This document shows positions 26,778 to 34,070 of a DNA stretch of 64,000 bases, one piece after another. The stretch spans positions 434,948 to 498,947 of the forward strand of contig NZ_SKCG01000002.1 of the NCBI RefSeq assembly GCF_005434915.1. The letters run 5' to 3'. This DNA comes from Aurantiacibacter suaedae. GTDB taxonomy: Bacteria > Pseudomonadota > Alphaproteobacteria > Sphingomonadales > Sphingomonadaceae. Numbering within the stretch: the first letter of the stretch is position 1; each line of letters starts with the position of its first letter. The notes beneath the pieces are model-generated. The model did not search any database, was not told where the DNA came from, and saw nothing but the letters and a program-made list of their open reading frames with translations. The position numbers and the translations under genes are program-made.

Positions 26778-26818
26778 CCTCAATTGAGGGAAAGTTCCAG
26801 CACTTCGCCAAAAGTTCC
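26778..26818. promoter_or_regulatory. Palindrome and direct repeats in the proA/M23 divergent gap
   Basis: A perfect 12-base palindrome CCTCAATTGAGG lies at 26778-26789. Immediately after, AAAGTTCC occurs at 26791-26798 and again at 26811-26818, exactly 20 bases apart (about two helical turns). The 223-base gap between divergent genes has no other gene. It is plausible as a regulator-binding region, but the factor is unknown. Confidence 0.35.
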
Positions 26819-26946
26819 GGGAAAATGGCACGCTTCGTCCCGTGCTCCTTTCGGTTCACCCCGTGTTATCGGAGACAAGGTCGACCTCCGGGGCGCATAG
26901 GCTATCGCACCCGCCGACAGGGGTAACACTGCAGACGGGGTCGCCA

Positions 26947-28131
26947 TTGCTTTTTTCTAAGATTGAAAAGCGTTTGGAGCGCATTCGTTCCTGGTTTCCG
27001 GAGCGCGAGTTCATCATGCGCTCGCAGGGACGGGTTCGTTTCATCAAGATCAGCCCGCGCCTGCAGATGGGAACTGCTGCCTTTGCCCTGACGATTGGCC
27101 TGTTCTGGTTCGGCTCGCTGGGTGCCATGGCCGTGACGCAGTACCAGTCGAGCGCCGAGATGGCCTCGCTGCTTGACCGGGAGGCGACCGTGGCCAAGTC
27201 GGAAGACCGGCTCGAGGCCTATCGCGACGATCTCGACGAGACCATGGCAGACCTTGCCAAGCGGCAGGACGTGCTGGACCAGCTGGCCGCTGAACTGCCC
27301 GAGGATTTGCTCACCAAGAGCGCCGACGACACCGTCACCGATTCGCACGAAGAGGCCACCCGCCTCATCAGCATGGTGGGCGAGAGCTTCCCCGAAGCCG
27401 TGGGCCTGGCGCAGCTCGAAGCGCGTCAGCTCGCCTTTGTCGAACGCATGACCCTTTTTGCCGACCGGCGCGCGCGCCGCGCAGAGGACGCGCTGCGGAC
27501 GCTCGGCCTCGATCCGTCCGCGATCCTGGCACAGGATCGCGTGGCGGTTGGTGGTCCGCTCGAATTGCTCTCGACCGAGAGCGATGGCTCGATCGATCCG
27601 CGCTTCGAACGCCTTGGCCTCAGCCTTGCCCGGATGAGCGCGCTCGAACGCGGGCTCGACGGTGTGCCACAGGTGATGCCCGCCGATGCCGGTTCAATCA
27701 GCTCGGGCTTCGGTGTGCGCCGCGACCCGTTCAGAGGCCACGCCGCGATGCATTCGGGGCTCGATTTCCGTGGCCCCTACGGATCGCCGATTCGCGCCGC
27801 CGCCGCGGGCAAGGTGACTTTCGTCGGCTTCAAGGGTGGTTATGGCCGCACGGTCGAGGTGAGCCATGGTTCGGGTATGATCACGCGCTATGCCCACATG
27901 TCGCGCTCCGCAGCGCAGGTCGGCCAGAAGGTCGATGCAGGCGCGGTGATCGGCGCCATCGGCAGCTCGGGCCGTTCGACCGGGCCGCACCTGCATTTCG
28001 AAGTACGCATCAACGGCCGCGCGGTGAACCCGCGCCCGTTCCTGGAGACCGCCCCGCATGTTCTTGAAGAAGCAAGATCCCGCCCTGCCCGCATCGCCGG
28101 GGAGCCCGACGGAGCGACGGCGGGTGGCTAA
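26947..28131 (+). CDS. M23 metallopeptidase, active LytM type
   Basis: A 394-residue peptidoglycan DD-endopeptidase. A short cytoplasmic part (FSKIEKRLERIRSWFPEREF) and a membrane anchor at about 45-65 precede a coiled-coil segment (about 75-130) and a C-terminal M23 domain with all zinc ligands: MHSGLDF (HxxxD), TRYAHMSR and HLHFEVR (HxH). I start at TTG 26947 because homologous sequence begins there; an ATG at 27016 is the alternative. The last 74 bases overlap the bactofilin gene, the known peptidase/bactofilin partnership in cell-shape control. Confidence 0.88.
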   Translation: MLFSKIEKRLERIRSWFPEREFIMRSQGRVRFIKISPRLQMGTAAFALTIGLFWFGSLGAMAVTQYQSSAEMASLLDREATVAKSEDRLEAYRDDLDETMADLAKRQDVLDQLAAELPEDLLTKSADDTVTDSHEEATRLISMVGESFPEAVGLAQLEARQLAFVERMTLFADRRARRAEDALRTLGLDPSAILAQDRVAVGGPLELLSTESDGSIDPRFERLGLSLARMSALERGLDGVPQVMPADAGSISSGFGVRRDPFRGHAAMHSGLDFRGPYGSPIRAAAAGKVTFVGFKGGYGRTVEVSHGSGMITRYAHMSRSAAQVGQKVDAGAVIGAIGSSGRSTGPHLHFEVRINGRAVNPRPFLETAPHVLEEARSRPARIAGEPDGATAGG

Positions 28132-28525
28132 TTCCAGCACCTTTTCGGTGTTCGGGCCGGACGTCACCGTTCACGGCAATGTCGAGGCGTCGGTCGATCT
28201 GCATGTCGATGGCAATGTCATCGGCGATATCGCCTGCGCCTCGCTGGTGCAGGGCGAAGGCAGCCGCATCGAAGGCGAGGTCAAGGCGCAAAGCGCGCGG
28301 CTGGCGGGAACAGTGGAAGGCCGGATCGACGCGGTCGAGCTGGTCATCCTCAAGACTGCGCGCATTCTCGGCGATGTCAGCTACGAAACGCTGACCATCG
28401 AACAGGGTGCGCAGGTCAACGGCCGGTTCGCGCCGCAGGGAGCCGGCCTTGCCGCAGCAAATGGGCGGGCCGAGGCGGCCCCGCTGCCCGGCGCGGACGG
28501 CGAACAGATGCGGCTGGCCAACTAG
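28058..28525 (+). CDS. Bactofilin (polymer-forming cytoskeletal protein)
   Basis: A 155-residue bactofilin, a beta-helix protein that polymerises on the membrane without nucleotide and positions peptidoglycan enzymes. The repeat-rich core (about 30-125) shows the pattern VHGNVEASVDLHVDGNVIGDI, EGEVKAQSARLAGTVEGRI and ARILGDVSYETL. Both tails are proline/alanine-rich. The ATG at 28058 lies inside the M23 gene in another frame (74-base overlap). A two-way terminator follows. Confidence 0.93.
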   Translation: MFLKKQDPALPASPGSPTERRRVANSSTFSVFGPDVTVHGNVEASVDLHVDGNVIGDIACASLVQGEGSRIEGEVKAQSARLAGTVEGRIDAVELVILKTARILGDVSYETLTIEQGAQVNGRFAPQGAGLAAANGRAEAAPLPGADGEQMRLAN

Positions 28526-28553
28526 CTTTCGCAAATACCGGGCTGGAGAGGAG

Positions 28554-28582
28554 AAAGGGGCGGACCGCAAGGCCGCCCCTTT
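28554..28582. terminator. Bidirectional terminator between bactofilin and trcR
   Basis: Outer arms AAAGGGGCGG (28554-28563) and CCGCCCCTTT (28573-28582) pair perfectly, with a short inner stem and a GCAA loop. A and T runs on the flanks let it serve both converging genes. Confidence 0.8.
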
Positions 28583-28610
28583 CCGTGTGTTCGTCTATGG
28601 AGTGCGGCGA

Positions 28611-29333
28611 TCAGCCCTGGCTGGAGGCGCTCTCGTCGGCTTCGGCGGCGCGCTTGGCTTCGAGCCATGCCTCGGCCTCGGCTTCCTGCGCGGCTTCGGA
28701 GGCGGCCTTGGCAGCTTCCGCACGCTCGCGGCGCAGTTCCTCGATCAGCTTTTCCTTGTCGTCGCGCTGATCAACCACGGGTGCTTCGACTTCCTCGCCC
28801 TCGGTCACCGGGATGTTCTTGGCCGCCTTGGCCACGGCCGCATCCAGCTCGCGCTGCGAGCACAGGCCCAGCGTCACCGGGTCTTTCGGCTGGATGTTGG
28901 CAATGTTCCAGTGGCTGCGATCGCGAATCGCGTTGATCGTGTTGCGCGTGGTTCCGATCAGCTTGCCGATCTGCGCATCCGAGATTTCGGGGTGGCTGCG
29001 GATGATCCAGGCGATGCCATCGGGCTTGTCCTGCCGCTTGGACACCGGCGTATAGCGCGGGCCCTTGGTGCGGCTGACATCGACCGGAGCCTTCTGCATC
29101 TTCAACGAATAGTCGGAGTCGGCCTGCCCGCGTTCGATCTCTTCGTGCGTCAGCTCGCCCGAATGGACCGGATCGCGCCCGGTATATTTCGAGCTGGCGA
29201 GGTCGTCGGCCATGGCCTGAACCTCGAGAATGTGCAGTCCGCAAAACTCTGCGATCTGGCTGAAGCTCAGCGAAGTGTTGTCGACCAGCCAGCTGGCGGT
29301 CGCATGCGGCATCAGGGGAGTCGGCTGGGCCAC
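28611..29333 (-). CDS. trcR: Cell-cycle transcriptional regulator TrcR (DUF1013)
   Basis: A 240-residue protein of the DUF1013/TrcR family, conserved in alphaproteobacteria and linked to cell-cycle transcription. Characteristic blocks are MPHATASWLVDNTSLSFSQIAEFCGLH, DDLASSKYTGRDPV, KGPRYTPVSKRQDKPDGIAW and IGTTRNTINAIRDRSHWN, which look like two helix-turn-helix units. The C-terminal 60 residues are an Ala/Glu/Arg-rich coiled coil. A terminator upstream separates it from the glycosyltransferase gene, so it has its own promoter. Confidence 0.92.
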   Translation of the reverse strand: MAQPTPLMPHATASWLVDNTSLSFSQIAEFCGLHILEVQAMADDLASSKYTGRDPVHSGELTHEEIERGQADSDYSLKMQKAPVDVSRTKGPRYTPVSKRQDKPDGIAWIIRSHPEISDAQIGKLIGTTRNTINAIRDRSHWNIANIQPKDPVTLGLCSQRELDAAVAKAAKNIPVTEGEEVEAPVVDQRDDKEKLIEELRRERAEAAKAASEAAQEAEAEAWLEAKRAAEADESASSQG

Positions 29334-29373
29334 GGTGGTTCTCCAAGTGCAGATCGGGCGGAAAATTCAGCCC

Positions 29374-29406
29374 GAAATAAAAGGGCCGCCCCTCGCGGGA
29401 CGGCCG
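29374..29406 (-). terminator. Intrinsic terminator of the glycosyltransferase gene
   Basis: Arms 29384-29392 and 29397-29405 pair over nine positions (one G-U on the minus transcript) with a 4-base loop, followed on the minus strand by CTTTTATTT. It sits 80 bases beyond the stop at 29486 and 40 bases before the trcR start. Confidence 0.8.
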
Positions 29407-29485
29407 ACCTTGACCCTCTATGTAGGCCAATTGCCGAAAGACAGCAAGGATTTCGCACAAGTACGCCGCGCGCGGCCGCCCGCAC

Positions 29486-30529
29486 TCAGGCCGCCGCCGC
29501 CTGAAAGACCGCCACCTGCGGTTCGCGTGTAATCAGCGCCAGGCCCGCACAGAACTGGTCGGCACTGGCATCCCAGCTGTAAGCACGGCCTGCGGCAAGA
29601 CAATCCTCGCGGCTAAAGGCAAGCGCTTCGGCGATAGCATCTTCCAGCCGCTCGGCCATGGCCCCGCTGCCGGGCGTCAGCACGTCCAGCGGGCCGGGTG
29701 CGGGAAAGGCCGCCACGGGCGTGCCGCAGGCAAGCGCCTCGATCATGACGAGGCCGAAAGTGTCGGTGCGGCTGGGGAACACGAACACGTCGGCCCCGGC
29801 ATAGCAGGCTGCCAGTTCTTCACCCGAGCGGCGGCCGAGGAAATGCGCCTCGGGATAGGCTTGCCGCAGCCGATCGAGCGCCGGGCCGTCGCCCACCACA
29901 ACCTTGGAGCCGGGATGACTGTTATCGAGAAACTCCTCGATATTCTTCTCCACCGCCACGCGCCCGACATAAAGCTGGATCGGCCGTTGCAGCTCGAAGA
30001 ACAGATCTGGCGGCGGATGGTCGGGCACGAAGGTGGCCAGGTCGACACCCCGGCTCCAGTGATGCAGCTGCGTCAGGCCATGATCGCGCAACTGCTCGCG
30101 AATGGTCTCGGTGGCCACAAGAATGCGCTCGGCCGGACCGTGAAACCGGCGGATCAGCGGCCAGATCGCGCTGGCGGGAAGACCTATGCGGCTGGAGACG
30201 TAGTCAGGAAACTGCGTGTGGTAGGCGGTGGTGAACGGATAGCCGCTCCTGCGACAATAGCGCCGCGCCGCCCAGCCCAACGGTCCCTCGGTCGCAATGT
30301 GAATCGCATCGGGGCAGAAATGGTCGAGTAGAGCGCCCACCTCGCGCGGGCCGGTCAGCGCCAGCCGAATCTCCGAATAGGACGGACACGGCACCGAGCG
30401 GAACAGGTCGGGCGAGATGACCTTCACCTCGTGCCCACGGCGGCGAAGTTCGTCGGTCACCGTGGTCAACGTGCGAACCACGCCGTTCATCTGCGGGAGC
30501 CAGGCGTCGGTAACGAGGGCGATTTTCAT
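29486..30529 (-). CDS. Glycosyltransferase family 4-like (GT-B fold)
   Basis: A 347-residue retaining-type GT-B transferase. The N-terminal acceptor domain starts MKIALVTDAWLPQMNGVVRTL. The C-terminal domain carries LYVGRVAVEKNIEEFL and the family signature FPSRTDTFGLVMIEALACGTPVAAFP, with the two Glu/Asp positions of the E-x7-E motif. It resembles enzymes that glycosylate diacylglycerol or phosphatidylinositol. The ATG at 30529 lies 17 bases after the metallophosphoesterase stop, so the two likely act together in membrane-lipid or LPS metabolism. Confidence 0.9.
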   Translation of the reverse strand: MKIALVTDAWLPQMNGVVRTLTTVTDELRRRGHEVKVISPDLFRSVPCPSYSEIRLALTGPREVGALLDHFCPDAIHIATEGPLGWAARRYCRRSGYPFTTAYHTQFPDYVSSRIGLPASAIWPLIRRFHGPAERILVATETIREQLRDHGLTQLHHWSRGVDLATFVPDHPPPDLFFELQRPIQLYVGRVAVEKNIEEFLDNSHPGSKVVVGDGPALDRLRQAYPEAHFLGRRSGEELAACYAGADVFVFPSRTDTFGLVMIEALACGTPVAAFPAPGPLDVLTPGSGAMAERLEDAIAEALAFSREDCLAAGRAYSWDASADQFCAGLALITREPQVAVFQAAAA

Positions 30530-30546
30530 CAAGAGCCTCGCGCGAA

Positions 30547-31461
30547 TCAGGCCGCGGCGGCGACCGCGGCGCCTTCGCGCTCGGCCGCCTCGGCCTCGCG
30601 AGCGGCGATCTCGTCGGGCCAGTGGAGGATTTCCATCTTGCCGTCGGCGTGCTCGACCAGCGCGTTGCAGCCTTCGACCCAGTCGCCGTCGTTCCAGTAT
30701 TCGATGTCTTTGCCGGAATGGGCGAACATACGGTGTTCGGCGGTGTGGATATGCCCGCAGACCACGCCATCGACCCCGCGCTCGGCGGCGGCCCGGGCGA
30801 CCACTTCCTCATAACGGCCAATGAATTCGACTGCGTTCTTGACCTTGTGCTTGGCCATTTTCGAGAGCGACCAATAGGGCAGGCCAAGCTTACGGCGCAC
30901 CAGGTTTACCCAGCGGCTGATGCCCATCATGAAGGTGTAAAGCGCGTCTCCCACGAAGGCGAGCCAGCGGTGCGACAGCATGACGGCGTCGAACTCATCG
31001 CCGTGCAGCACCATCAGGCGGCGGCCATCGGCGGTATCGTGGAAGGCGGCGCGGCGAATTTCGATGCCGCCGAAGTTCAATCCCGTGAACTGGCGGAACA
31101 TCTCATCGTGGTTGCCGGGGATATAGACCACGCGCGTACCGCGCTTGGCGCGCTTCATGATCCGCCACACGATATCGTTGTGCGCGGCGGGCCAGTAGAA
31201 CTTCTTCTTCAGGCGCCAGCCGTCGATGATGTCGCCGACGAGATACATCGTCTCGCAATCGACATTGTCGAGAAAGTCGATGAGCAGCTCGGCGTTGCAG
31301 CCCTTGGTGCCGAGGTGGATGTCGGAAATCCACACGGTGCGATATTTGCGGCGGCCCTTGCCCTCAGGCTCTGGCACAGTGGGCTTGGCCCGCGAAAAGT
31401 CGCTGATCGTAGCCATCGGCGTGCTGGTGCCGAAGACATCTTCCAGATGGTTGCCAAACAT
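30547..31461 (-). CDS. UDP-2,3-diacylglucosamine diphosphatase-like metallophosphoesterase
   Basis: A 304-residue calcineurin-fold phosphoesterase. Metal ligands are all visible: SDIHLGTKG, VGDIIDGW, PGNHDEMF, LHGDEFD and VCGHIHTAEH. The length and the WRLKKKFYWP stretch match the LpxH-like group found in alphaproteobacteria, which hydrolyse UDP-2,3-diacylglucosamine in lipid A synthesis. The C-terminus is Ala/Glu-rich. A start at ATG 31416 (MATISDF) is equally possible. Paired with the glycosyltransferase downstream. Confidence 0.88.
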   Translation of the reverse strand: MFGNHLEDVFGTSTPMATISDFSRAKPTVPEPEGKGRRKYRTVWISDIHLGTKGCNAELLIDFLDNVDCETMYLVGDIIDGWRLKKKFYWPAAHNDIVWRIMKRAKRGTRVVYIPGNHDEMFRQFTGLNFGGIEIRRAAFHDTADGRRLMVLHGDEFDAVMLSHRWLAFVGDALYTFMMGISRWVNLVRRKLGLPYWSLSKMAKHKVKNAVEFIGRYEEVVARAAAERGVDGVVCGHIHTAEHRMFAHSGKDIEYWNDGDWVEGCNALVEHADGKMEILHWPDEIAAREAEAAEREGAAVAAAA

Positions 31462-31537
31462 GCTGCCAAAGCCCCGCTTTGTTTTGCCTTGGGCTCAGGC
31501 TTATGGCGCATGAATGTGACAGCAGACTCACAGTTCA

Positions 31538-31563
31538 GCGTCACTTGTCTGACAGTGTGACGC
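31538..31563. repeat. Nested inverted repeat, 31538-31563
   Basis: GCGTCAC (31538-31544) is repeated inverted as GTGACGC (31557-31563), with TGTC-T-GACA nested inside. It lies in the 148-base gap upstream of the phosphoesterase gene and beyond the NTF2-like gene end. It could be an operator or an RNA hairpin; no T-run follows on the minus strand. Confidence 0.4.
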
Positions 31564-31609
31564 CGGGGTGGCACCGCCCGGAACAGCCGGGCGGGTGCCG
31601 AATGGGCGC

Positions 31610-32512
31610 TTAACGCACCACGTAGGGCTGCTTGTCGACCCATGGCGAAGTCATGTTGTAAGGCACGGTGACGAAGACCGCCTCGACCTCGGCGATCTTG
31701 CCGTCGACGATCTTGAACAGTTCGAGCAGCGCAAAACTGTGCGGGAAGGTGAAGATCGACTTGTGGCGGCTGCCATCGGTCCAGGTGATGTCGGTGAGCC
31801 GGCCAGAATGGTCGATGAAGCCGGCAGCGACAACGATGCCCTTCTCCTCGTCGACCAGCGGGAAGCGGCGGTCGCGCACGCGATCGTCGTAGATATACTG
31901 GCCGAGGCGGAACTGATCGGCGCAGCCCATCTTGGAGATCGGATAGCCCTCGATATCGACATTGGTGGTCTGCAAACCGTTCTCGATACGGTCGCATTCA
32001 TCCGTGAAATCGGTGAACAGCGTGCCGTCGTTGTTCTGCAGCGTGTCGAAATAGCCGTCGGCAATCGCGATCAGGCGCTCGCGCGGGCGGCGCTGATCTT
32101 CGGGCACATCCTCCGCCAGAACGGCACGCGGTCGGCGCGCATCATCGATCTGCGGGAACGGACCGAGTTCGCTCGGTCGGCAAACAAGAGTCTCGACCTC
32201 GGTGATCTTGCCGCCCTTCATAGCGATCCGCATCGACATCACCGCCGCATCGCCCGATTCTTCGACAATACCGAACCAGCTCCCCTGCCCCGTCTGCGGA
32301 TCGGCCGCTTTCACATCATAGGTGTCACGCACCTTGGTGATGGTGTTCCACAGACCGTCACCGAGCATCAGCTGAACGTTGTTTTCGGTAAACACCACGT
32401 CGTCCGCCCAGTCGACCCGCGACACATCCTTCGCCGCGAGCGCGGCAAGGTAGGTGTCGATGGCGGAATAGAGGTCCTCACGCGTGGCGATCGGGGCGGG
32501 GTTCGAAGTCAT
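31610..32512 (-). CDS. Two-domain NTF2/SnoaL-like protein
   Basis: A 300-residue soluble protein apparently built from two NTF2-like halves. The first (about 10-120) starts REDLYSAIDTYLAALAAKD and contains DDVVFTENNVQLMLGDGLW. The second (about 145-290) starts RERLIAIADGYFDTLQNNDG and contains FTDECDRIENG and DHSGRLTDITW. Such folds serve as small-molecule isomerases, hydratases or binding proteins; the substrate here is unknown. Its ATG at 32512 lies 48 bases downstream of the quinone oxidoreductase stop. Confidence 0.75.
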   Translation of the reverse strand: MTSNPAPIATREDLYSAIDTYLAALAAKDVSRVDWADDVVFTENNVQLMLGDGLWNTITKVRDTYDVKAADPQTGQGSWFGIVEESGDAAVMSMRIAMKGGKITEVETLVCRPSELGPFPQIDDARRPRAVLAEDVPEDQRRPRERLIAIADGYFDTLQNNDGTLFTDFTDECDRIENGLQTTNVDIEGYPISKMGCADQFRLGQYIYDDRVRDRRFPLVDEEKGIVVAAGFIDHSGRLTDITWTDGSRHKSIFTFPHSFALLELFKIVDGKIAEVEAVFVTVPYNMTSPWVDKQPYVVR

Positions 32513-32560
32513 GGCATTGTCTCTCCTGTTACAATGACACTTCTGAACAATTGGCCGCTG

Positions 32561-33565
32561 TCAGTCCACCGCCAAGACGATCTTGCCGACATGATCGCCC
32601 GCCTCCATCCGGCGATGGGCCTCGGCCGCCTCCGCCAGCGGAAAGATCTCGTCCATCTGCGGGCGCAACAGCCCTTGCGCGACCAGCGGCCAGACCTCGC
32701 GCTCGATCTCGGCAGCGAGCAGCTGTTTGAAGGTGTCTGATCGGGCGCGCAGGGTCGAGCCGGTGATGGTCTGACGGCGCATCATCAGCTTGGCCATATT
32801 GATCTCGGCCTTGGCCCCGCCCAGCACGGCAATCGTGACCAGCCGGCCTTCCGCGGCAAGGCAATCGAGATTGCGCTGGGTATAGTCGCCCGCCACCATG
32901 TCGAGCACGATCTGGCATCCCGCCTTGTTGGTGATCGAACGGACCTCCTCCACGAAGTCCGACTCCTTGTAGTTGATCGCATAGTCGGCGCCCATTGACC
33001 GCGCGGCAGCGCATTTCTCGTCGCTGCCGCAGGTCACGATCACGGTCAGACCGAACAGTTTGGCGAGCTTGATCGCCATCGAGCCGATGCCCGAAGTGCC
33101 GCCATGCACCAGCAGCGTCTCGTCATCGCGCGCCAGCCCGCGCTGGAACACATTGTGCCACACGGTGAACAGCGTTTCCGGCATGGCGGCAGCCTGTTCC
33201 ATGGGCAGCCCCTCGGGCACCGGCAGAAAAGAACCCGGCCTTGCGAGGCAATACTGCGCATACCCGCCGCCGTTCACCAGCGCGCAGACGCGGCGCCCGA
33301 TCCAGTCGGCCCCGATGCTGTCGCCCGCGCCCACGACCGTTCCCGAAATTTCCAGCCCCGGCAGCTCGCTCGCACCCGGCGGCGGCGGATAGAGCCCCGC
33401 ACGCTGCAAACAGTCGGGCCGGTTGACCCCTGCATAGGCGACCTTGACCAGCACCTCGCCCGGGCCTGGGCTTGGTACCGGCTGCTCAACCAGCTTGAGC
33501 ACCTCCGGTCCACCTGATTCACTGATCTTTACGGCCCTCATTCGGTCCGATGCCTGCAAATTCAC
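32561..33565 (-). CDS. NAD(P)H-quinone oxidoreductase (PIG3/zeta-crystallin type)
   Basis: A zinc-free medium-chain dehydrogenase/reductase of 334 residues. The GroES-like N-terminal domain has VAYAGVNRPDCLQRAGLYPPPPGAS. The nucleotide domain has HGGTSGIGSMAIKLAKLFG and VTCGSDEKCAAARSMGAD, ending HRRMEAGDHVGKIVL. I prefer the GTG at 33565 because AAGGGGG lies five bases before it; ATG 33541 (MRAVKIS) is the other option. It reduces quinones or enoyl carbonyls with NADPH; exact substrate unknown. Confidence 0.9.
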   Translation of the reverse strand: MNLQASDRMRAVKISESGGPEVLKLVEQPVPSPGPGEVLVKVAYAGVNRPDCLQRAGLYPPPPGASELPGLEISGTVVGAGDSIGADWIGRRVCALVNGGGYAQYCLARPGSFLPVPEGLPMEQAAAMPETLFTVWHNVFQRGLARDDETLLVHGGTSGIGSMAIKLAKLFGLTVIVTCGSDEKCAAARSMGADYAINYKESDFVEEVRSITNKAGCQIVLDMVAGDYTQRNLDCLAAEGRLVTIAVLGGAKAEINMAKLMMRRQTITGSTLRARSDTFKQLLAAEIEREVWPLVAQGLLRPQMDEIFPLAEAAEAHRRMEAGDHVGKIVLAVD

Positions 33566-33666
33566 TCTGCCCCCCTTGGCTTGCGCGTCCCCGTTTCGTG
33601 TTTGCTGTAATTCCACTTAGCCGGAGCCATTGACAGCAAGCAATCCGATAGTGATGTTGCAGCTTA

Positions 33667-33885
33667 ATGGATGGCGACGATCTTCCGCGAGTCCGTACCG
33701 ATGCGGCAAGCCTCTTGGCCAAAGAGGATCTCGACCGCTATTCTCAGGACGAGCTGATGGAGCGGATCGCGCTGCTCGAAGCCGAGATCGCGCGCGTCAA
33801 GGCGCAGCACGCCAAGGCAGCGGCACATCGCAGTCTTGCCGATCAGCTGTTCAGGCCGAGGCCCAGCGACGGAGGGGGCGAGTGA
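33667..33885 (+). CDS. DUF1192 family small protein
   Basis: A 72-residue protein. The core SLLAKEDLDRYSQDELMERIALLEAEI (about 15-41) is the DUF1192 signature, followed by a Lys/Ala-rich helix. The family is restricted to alphaproteobacteria and unexplained; the helical pattern suggests a short coiled coil. The ATG at 33667 gives the whole domain. A terminator follows at 33951. Divergent from the quinone oxidoreductase. Confidence 0.88.
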   Translation: MDGDDLPRVRTDAASLLAKEDLDRYSQDELMERIALLEAEIARVKAQHAKAAAHRSLADQLFRPRPSDGGGE

Positions 33886-33950
33886 GAGGCCGACCGGCCC
33901 TGCTCCACCCTCGCAATTGCGCCAAGGCGCACCATATCGGTCATGAACAG

Positions 33951-33978
33951 ACCGGCCCCGTGCAGGGCCGGTTTTCCC
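33951..33978 (+). terminator. Terminator after the DUF1192 gene
   Basis: ACCGGCCC (33951-33958) pairs with GGGCCGGT (33965-33972) over a 6-base loop, then TTTTCCC. It separates DUF1192 from clpA. Confidence 0.85.
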
Positions 33979-34070
33979 TCACGCACCTCTTAGCCTCCCG
34001 TTCACCTTGCCAGCCGCACACTGGTTCTCCTGCCGGCCCTCTTGCTGGCTAAGCCAACCGAAAGACTGCA

